From Coriobacteriia bacterium (lineage in GTDB: Bacteria; Actinomycetota; Coriobacteriia; Anaerosomatales; JAENZW01): a DNA stretch of 10,568 nucleotides. This document shows positions 6,026 through 10,568 of this stretch, in pieces. Positions within the stretch are counted from its first letter, which is position 1. The number at the start of each line of letters is the position of its first letter. Below the pieces are notes generated by a model. That model ran no database searches and was not told the DNA's origin. It was given only the letters and a program-made list of their open reading frames with translations. The position numbers were made by a program, and so were the translations under genes. The stretch covers positions 1-10,568 of the forward strand of contig JAOUET010000053.1 of assembly GCA_029858605.1 (NCBI GenBank), in the 5' to 3' direction.

Positions 6026-8140
6026 GTGTCCAGCGAGGGACTAGCACACACCGCACTACAGGGTCGCGAATGGCGGGATGGCGTCGACGCTTTGGTCGAG
6101 GCCGTCCGACTTGTCGTATGCGTGCTCGATTCCGGTAGTCGCTCTGTGGTCTTCTCCACGGACCGCTGTTCCCACTGCGACGTCGCCACCGCCGACGGAC
6201 CTCACGAGTCTTGTCTGGGCGAGGCGTCACGTGTGCCCGACGACGTGACTCTGATGACCTGCCGCGGGAGTCTCCCGTGCTACGTTGCCCCCATAGCGCA
6301 CGCAGACCGGGATGCATGCACGTTGGTGGTAGGGGGATTCGTTTCGTCGACACGCGAGCGGAATCGCCTATTCGCCAAGCTCGCCAGCGTAGGTGTCCAG
6401 GAGACCGCCGCCCGGACGGCCGCGCGCGCCATCCCGCTCGTGCCTCGCCGGCAGGTGGAGGCACTCGCGAGGATGCTGGCGGTCCAGGCTTCCGCGACAC
6501 TCAGCCGGGCATCGGAGAACGCTCGGTGGGCCACTCGCGTGCGGGAGCTGGAACTGTTTGTGGAGGCTGGCACGACATTCGGCAGTTCTCGAAACGGGGA
6601 TGCCGAAATCGAGAGTTCGATACTCGAACGAGCCATGGGCCTCGTGTCCGCCGACTGCGGGACGATAATGCTGTTGCGTCCCGGCACCGACATCCTCGAG
6701 GTAGTGGCCGCTCTCGGAGAAGCGTGCGTGGGCGCTCTGCACGCGCGCGTGCACCTGGGCGAGGGCATCTCCGGACGCGTCGCGCGCACGGGCCGCAGCG
6801 TGCTGGTGACCGGCGACCGCGACGAGATGTTGTGTCACAGCCTGAGTCCCGGTCGTGGCATCCGTCACGCTATCTCCGTGCCCCTGAAGCGCGGTCCGGA
6901 CCTCATCGGCGTGCTCAACCTGGGCATGACGAATCCGGAACGCAGGTTCCTCGGCGAAGAGATCCGGTTGATCGATCGCTTCGCGGCGTTGACGGCCGTC
7001 GTGATCGACAACGTACACCGCCAACGCGCGTCCGAGAGGATCACGTACGAGGTATTGAAGCTCAACGAGTACGCGAGAAGTGTGAGCACGTTGGCGTCCT
7101 CGGATGAGATAGTGTCGCTCACCGTCAGCGTGCTGGAAAAGGCGTTCGACTTCGAACTGGCTGGCGTCGTGGTGACCGGGTGGGGCCGAGAAGACGCCAC
7201 CGTGGTGCTGGGGACCGAGGTCCCGGAGAACGTCATCCAGTCTGTCGTGGCCGAGGCGGCAGGCTGGTACGAGGGAGAGGAAGCGCTGGGCGAGATCCGC
7301 TACGTCACGCATCTGGCCGAACCAGGGCCGCCCGCTGCCGACTTCGGGGACTGGTCGGTCTTCTCCAGCGAGATCATGGCTGGAGACACCATCGTGGGCT
7401 ATGCGTTTCTGGCCAGCCATGAGGACGGCGCGTTTTGCGCCGAGGACAAGCGCATGCTCGACGGAATCGCCGATCATGCGGCTGCCGCGCTTTGCAGAGC
7501 GGCCCTCTTCGAGAGGCTACGCAACGATTTCACCCGCACGATCTCAGCACTGTCAGCGACTCTAGACGCCGGAGAGCGCGTGCCGCGCGGCCACTCGGAC
7601 CGCGTGATGGACTACGCCATGGCCATAGGCGAGGAACTCGGTCTTGCGCGGGAGGACGTAGAAGTCCTGCGGTTTGCGGGTCTTCTCCACGACGTCGGGA
7701 AGATGGGGCTCTCCGAAGAGATACTCCTCAAGCCTTCGAGGCTCTCGGAAGAAGAGATGGAAGAGGTGCGGCGACACGCCGAGATCGGTGCGAGCATAGT
7801 CGAGCAGCTGGAGTTGCTCGACGCCGTCACGCCCGTGATTCTCCACCACCACGAGCATTGGAACGGTGGTGGCTATCCCCATGGGCTGGCGGGAGACGAG
7901 ATCCCATTGCTCGCGCGCATCCTGTCTGTCGCGGACGCGTTTGACGTGATGACGTCGGAACGCCCGTATCGTCGCCGTCTATCCTATGCGGAAGCCAGAC
8001 AGGAACTGCGGTCGGCAGCCGGAGTGCAGTTCGATCCTCGCGTAGTGAGCGCACTGATCGACGCACTCGAAGCTCGGGCGCTCGTGGGTCGCACGGGGTT
8101 GCTCGCGGAGCTCGGTCCCGAGGATCATCTGCCCGCCTAG
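6026..8140 (+). CDS. PocR-like/GAF/GAF/HD-GYP cyclic-di-GMP phosphodiesterase
   Basis: A 704-residue soluble signalling protein. The GTG at 6026 is chosen because GGGGAG lies 6 nt upstream; in-frame GTG 5966 and ATG 6020 are alternatives with poor spacing or no clear site. Residues about 16-140 look like a PocR-type sensory domain with five cysteines (48, 51, 63, 79, 85), including CSHC and SLPCYVAPI followed by GGFVSS. GAF1 covers about 175-330 (GEGISGRVARTGRSVLV at 246-262, SVPLKRG at 284-290) and a weaker GAF2 about 340-492. HD-GYP covers about 505-685: GHSDRV 522-527, H555-D556 in LLHDVGK, HHHEHWNGGGYP 607-618. Expected activity is hydrolysis of cyclic-di-GMP. Two changes stand out: the usual DPYT stretch before GHSDRV reads ERVP, and the usual Asp of DGxGYP is Asn. 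The metal-binding His/Asp residues remain. No membrane segment is visible, so it senses a cytoplasmic signal. The PocR assignment is less certain than the rest. Confidence 0.92.
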   Translation: MSSEGLAHTALQGREWRDGVDALVEAVRLVVCVLDSGSRSVVFSTDRCSHCDVATADGPHESCLGEASRVPDDVTLMTCRGSLPCYVAPIAHADRDACTLVVGGFVSSTRERNRLFAKLASVGVQETAARTAARAIPLVPRRQVEALARMLAVQASATLSRASENARWATRVRELELFVEAGTTFGSSRNGDAEIESSILERAMGLVSADCGTIMLLRPGTDILEVVAALGEACVGALHARVHLGEGISGRVARTGRSVLVTGDRDEMLCHSLSPGRGIRHAISVPLKRGPDLIGVLNLGMTNPERRFLGEEIRLIDRFAALTAVVIDNVHRQRASERITYEVLKLNEYARSVSTLASSDEIVSLTVSVLEKAFDFELAGVVVTGWGREDATVVLGTEVPENVIQSVVAEAAGWYEGEEALGEIRYVTHLAEPGPPAADFGDWSVFSSEIMAGDTIVGYAFLASHEDGAFCAEDKRMLDGIADHAAAALCRAALFERLRNDFTRTISALSATLDAGERVPRGHSDRVMDYAMAIGEELGLAREDVEVLRFAGLLHDVGKMGLSEEILLKPSRLSEEEMEEVRRHAEIGASIVEQLELLDAVTPVILHHHEHWNGGGYPHGLAGDEIPLLARILSVADAFDVMTSERPYRRRLSYAEARQELRSAAGVQFDPRVVSALIDALEARALVGRTGLLAELGPEDHLPA

Positions 8141-8170
8141 GCGACTCAGTCCGACCGCAACACCCCTGCG

Positions 8171-8179
8171 TGCTACAAT
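8171..8179 (+). promoter_or_regulatory. Extended -10 promoter candidate for queT and hydrogenase-GGDEF gene
   Basis: TGCTACAAT matches the extended -10 consensus and differs at one base from the lysC element at 1351. A poor -35, CCGACC at 8151-8156, sits 17 bp upstream. Transcription would start near 8186, leaving about 25 nt before the GTG at 8211, too short for the preQ1 riboswitch that often precedes queT. The 70-bp gap otherwise holds only the palindrome CGCCTAGGCG around the preceding stop codon. Confidence 0.55.
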
Positions 8180-8210
8180 CCCGTGAGCATTCGACCATCC
8201 GGGGGTCCTC

Positions 8211-8783
8211 GTGAGACACAGTCGCTACGTGGCGCAGGCAGGCGTCATTGCAGCCGTATACTCGGCTTTTACGATTCTCGTGCTCCAGCTTCCGGGCGGC
8301 ATCGGCTGGGGTCCCGTGCAGCTGCGGCTCAGTGAGGCGATAACCGTCGTCGCCGCTCTGACACCCGCTGCGATACCGGGGCTCACGCTGGGTACGGCGG
8401 TTGCGAACGCCTCCTTGCTCCTCGCGTTGGGCAACCCGATAGTCCTCTATGACGTTGTGCTGGGGTCTATCGCCACGCTCCTGGGGGCCTTCTGGACGTG
8501 GCGATTCCGAAACAAGACGGCGCTGGCGCTGCTTGGACCCGTTGTCTTCAACGCACTGATCGTGCCTGCCTATCTGCCCATTATCTTGAGTGAGGTCGCG
8601 GGCTTCTATGAGGTCCCGATCCTGGGGGTAGACTTGAAGGGGCAATGGCTAGGCATGTACCTGTTCGGTGTAGTCGCAGTAGGCGTCGGCCAGGCAATCG
8701 TCGTCTACGGTCTCGGCTGGCCGTTGCTTGCGGCCATGAGGCGGATCGGTGTCGCAGGAATGGCCGGTGACGGCGAGTCCTGA
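8211..8783 (+). CDS. queT: QueT-type queuosine-precursor ECF transporter S component
   Basis: A 190-residue integral membrane protein, with GTG start 5 nt after GGGGG at 8201-8205. Hydrophobic stretches suggest about five or six membrane helices (roughly 9-27, 44-75, 78-97, 103-125, 146-175). Features typical of QueT are VQLRLSEA at 36-43, ALTPAAIPGL at 49-58, the DVVLGSIATLLGAF block at 81-94 and FNALIVPAYLP at 113-123. In this family the S component binds a 7-deazaguanine queuosine precursor and works with a shared ECF energizing module (two ATPases and EcfT), which is not encoded in this window. Its stop overlaps the next start as TGATG, implying translational coupling with the hydrogenase-GGDEF gene, an unexpected partner. 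It could transport a related heterocycle instead; the family call is good, the substrate inferred. Confidence 0.87.
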   Translation: MRHSRYVAQAGVIAAVYSAFTILVLQLPGGIGWGPVQLRLSEAITVVAALTPAAIPGLTLGTAVANASLLLALGNPIVLYDVVLGSIATLLGAFWTWRFRNKTALALLGPVVFNALIVPAYLPIILSEVAGFYEVPILGVDLKGQWLGMYLFGVVAVGVGQAIVVYGLGWPLLAAMRRIGVAGMAGDGES

Positions 8784-10568
8784 TGCGTGCGGAAGCAAGG
8801 ATGGACACATTCGGTCTCGACATAGCGAGTCGTGAGTCGTGGACTCGAGGTGCGTTCGGTCGGCCCGAGGGCTTCTTGATTCAAGGCAGTCCCGACGACT
8901 GCAAGGAGTGCTGGGGATGCGTCCGGTACTGCCCCGCACGCGCCATTCGGGTGACGAACGGCGTTTCCGAGGTCGTCGCAGAGCGGTGCGTGAAATGCGG
9001 AGCTTGCGTTTCCGAGTGCGGAAACTGCGGCCGTTTGGTCCGCGACGACACGCCTGCGGTGCGCGAGCTTCTTCGGAGCGGGCGGCCCGTCGTGGCGCTA
9101 CTGGCGACAGAGTTCGTCGCGGCGATGCACCCGATGGCTTCGGCCGAGGTGGAGCGCGCCCTTGAGTCCCTCGGCTTCTACGCGGTCGAGAGCACGCTCC
9201 TCGGCGAAGAACTGGTTGCGGGGGAATACGAGAGGCTGCACTCTCGGTCGGGGATGCCCATGACCCTGCGCTCGACCTGCCCGGTGACCGTCGATTGGGT
9301 CAAGCGATATCGCCCTTCGTTCGCGAGCGCTCTGACGCCCGTAGTCCCGCCGTACGTTGCCCAGGCCCGCCTCATCCGTGCGTTGTATCCGAAGGACATC
9401 GCCGTCGTCTACGTATCGCCGTGCTACGCGCGCAAGGACGAGATCCACGACGAAGACATCAGGGATGCGGTCGATGTGGCCATCGACTTCGTCGAGCTCA
9501 AGAGACTTCTGGCCACGGTGCAGTTGCGCTCGGCCAGCGCGAACCCGTACGTCGGCGCACGACGTCCCGAGCCGCTCAAAGAGCTTTCGCTCACTGACGG
9601 GTTCCCGCGCTCCACTCTCGTCGAGCGAGATAAGACCGACTCCGAAGTGATTGCGGTCCGGGGGTTGAGGCAACTCGACCGGGTTCTTGACGCAATCGAA
9701 GGCGGGGAGGCCGTGCCTGCCATCCTGGACATGCTCAACTGTGACGGATGCATCGACGGGCCCGCGGTCAACCCGGGTCTGTCGGTTTTCGCGAAGCGGA
9801 ACATCGTGGCTGCAGAGAGAGAGACTCGGGGTCGCACGTCCGTTCGAAGCAGGGATCTGCTTGCTCACCTGCCTCCGGTAGAGGTGGTGCGTTCTTTCAA
9901 GCCGTCTCCCATGTTAGTTCCGGTGCCCACGCCAGAGCAGGTGGACGCGGTGCTAGCCGAAGGGGACTTCGCGAATCGGAGCCAGACGCTCGATTGTGGT
10001 GCGTGTGGCTACGGGACGTGTGTGGAGCATGCACAGGCCATCCTCGCGGGGCTCTCCACCTGGGAGATGTGCTTCCCTCTGCAGCGCCGACGCATGCGCG
10101 AAACGAACGAGATGCTGGAGCAGGTGGCCACGAGCGATTCGCTGACCGGACTGCTGAATCGACGCGGCTTCGACGAACGCCTCTCGGAAGAGGTGGCTCG
10201 CGGGCACCGGTACGGCAGCCCGCTGTCGCTTATGATGATGGACATCGATGGCTTCAAGGACGTGAACGACCGGCTCGGCCATGCGGCGGGAGACGCGGTT
10301 CTGCGGGGGGTCGCGGCCGTGCTTCGAGAGGGTCTTCGGGAAACTGACATCCCGACTCGCTATGGTGGCGACGAGTTCGCTTTGGTGCTGCCGGGAATCC
10401 GCAAAACCGAGGCGTACGCCGTCGCCGAGAAGCTTCGCGAAGCCGTTTCCTCGTTGCGCTTCAACGACGAGCACGGCGAAGCGTTCGACGATCTGCGTGT
10501 GACCGTGTCGGCGGGCGTGGCGTCGCTGAGCGGGAGTGCTGAGGGCGCGTCGTCCCTGCTGGAATCGG
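8783..10568 (+). CDS. [FeFe]-hydrogenase-like sensor fused to GGDEF diguanylate cyclase, 3'-partial
   Basis: The frame is open from ATG 8783 to the window end (595 codons), with no stop. The start overlaps the queT stop (TGATG); ATG 8801, six codons on, is an alternative with GGAAG upstream. Domains: two [4Fe-4S] ferredoxin motifs (Cys 40, 43, 46, 50 and 69, 72, 75, 79); an H-domain at about 100-370; a four-Cys motif CGACGYGTC (Cys 405, 408, 413 plus 430) of the kind seen in RnfB and sensory hydrogenases; a short helical linker; and GGDEF from about 447. H-cluster motifs: STCP with Cys166, SPCYARKDE with Cys214, and LNCDGCIDGP with Cys320 and Cys323, so all four cluster ligands are kept. The proton-transfer Cys beside Cys166 is Thr165. 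GGDEF: D487, RYGGDEF 526-532, and the inhibitory RETD at 519-522. Inferred role: H2- or redox-controlled synthesis of cyclic-di-GMP in the cytoplasm. Family call is strong; ligand and activity are inferred. Confidence 0.93.
   Translation, partial: MRAEARMDTFGLDIASRESWTRGAFGRPEGFLIQGSPDDCKECWGCVRYCPARAIRVTNGVSEVVAERCVKCGACVSECGNCGRLVRDDTPAVRELLRSGRPVVALLATEFVAAMHPMASAEVERALESLGFYAVESTLLGEELVAGEYERLHSRSGMPMTLRSTCPVTVDWVKRYRPSFASALTPVVPPYVAQARLIRALYPKDIAVVYVSPCYARKDEIHDEDIRDAVDVAIDFVELKRLLATVQLRSASANPYVGARRPEPLKELSLTDGFPRSTLVERDKTDSEVIAVRGLRQLDRVLDAIEGGEAVPAILDMLNCDGCIDGPAVNPGLSVFAKRNIVAAERETRGRTSVRSRDLLAHLPPVEVVRSFKPSPMLVPVPTPEQVDAVLAEGDFANRSQTLDCGACGYGTCVEHAQAILAGLSTWEMCFPLQRRRMRETNEMLEQVATSDSLTGLLNRRGFDERLSEEVARGHRYGSPLSLMMMDIDGFKDVNDRLGHAAGDAVLRGVAAVLREGLRETDIPTRYGGDEFALVLPGIRKTEAYAVAEKLREAVSSLRFNDEHGEAFDDLRVTVSAGVASLSGSAEGASSLLES

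Noticed and set aside
6368..7477. A 369-codon minus-strand frame
   Set aside because: Lies antisense to the PocR/GAF/HD-GYP gene, whose motifs are plainly on the plus strand.
8134..8143. Perfect palindrome CGCCTAGGCG over the HD-GYP stop codon
   Set aside because: With no loop it cannot form a useful RNA hairpin, and a 10-bp palindrome is not rare in GC-rich DNA; kept only as a note.
8141..8210. Possible preQ1 riboswitch upstream of queT
   Set aside because: The predicted leader is only about 25 nt and has neither the C-rich loop nor the A-rich tail of preQ1 classes.

Overview
The window is about 10.6 kb of high-GC bacterial DNA (roughly 60% G+C by eye). All genes lie on the plus strand and are tightly packed. 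I see no RNA genes, insertion sequences, CRISPR arrays or signs of recent transfer. The LysC protein resembles Corynebacterium-type aspartokinases. The region is rich in GAF/HD-GYP/GGDEF signalling and has a [FeFe]-hydrogenase-like iron-sulfur sensor. Together these fit an anaerobic or microaerophilic Actinomycetota-like bacterium, for example a Coriobacteriia/Anaerosomatales relative. That placement is inference only.

Layout. (1) 2-1249: 3' part of a GAF/HD-GYP cyclic-di-GMP phosphodiesterase with an unrecognised C-terminal extension; its 5' end lies outside the window. (2) 1412-3690: lysC-asd, the first two steps of the aspartate pathway, behind an extended -10 promoter. lysC carries an in-frame internal start with a strong ribosome binding site that would yield a separate regulatory beta subunit. 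(3) 3682-3740: a large two-part inverted repeat between asd and the next gene. (4) 3757-5928: an OmpR-family response regulator and its membrane histidine kinase, 3 nt apart, ending in a 14-bp hairpin that encloses the kinase stop codon. (5) 5961-6013: a candidate folded leader, then 6026-8140, a Cys-rich PocR-like/GAF/GAF/HD-GYP protein. (6) 8211-8783: a QueT-type membrane protein behind a second extended -10 promoter. Its stop codon overlaps the start of (7) 8783-window end: a protein joining two [4Fe-4S] ferredoxin motifs, a [FeFe]-hydrogenase-like H-domain, a CGACGY four-Cys iron-sulfur motif and a C-terminal GGDEF diguanylate cyclase. It continues beyond the window.

How they may work together. 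The lysC-asd pair is housekeeping metabolism. The rest is mainly signal transduction. The most notable gene is the last: its four H-cluster cysteines are kept but the proton-transfer cysteine is Thr, as expected for a sensor rather than a turnover hydrogenase, and its output domain has an intact GGDEF and product-inhibition site. It would make cyclic-di-GMP in response to H2 or redox state. The HD-GYP protein just upstream, with its Cys-rich PocR-like input, could degrade the same messenger. This sensor pair is the candidate undescribed system in the window; the functional link is inferred from domains and proximity only.
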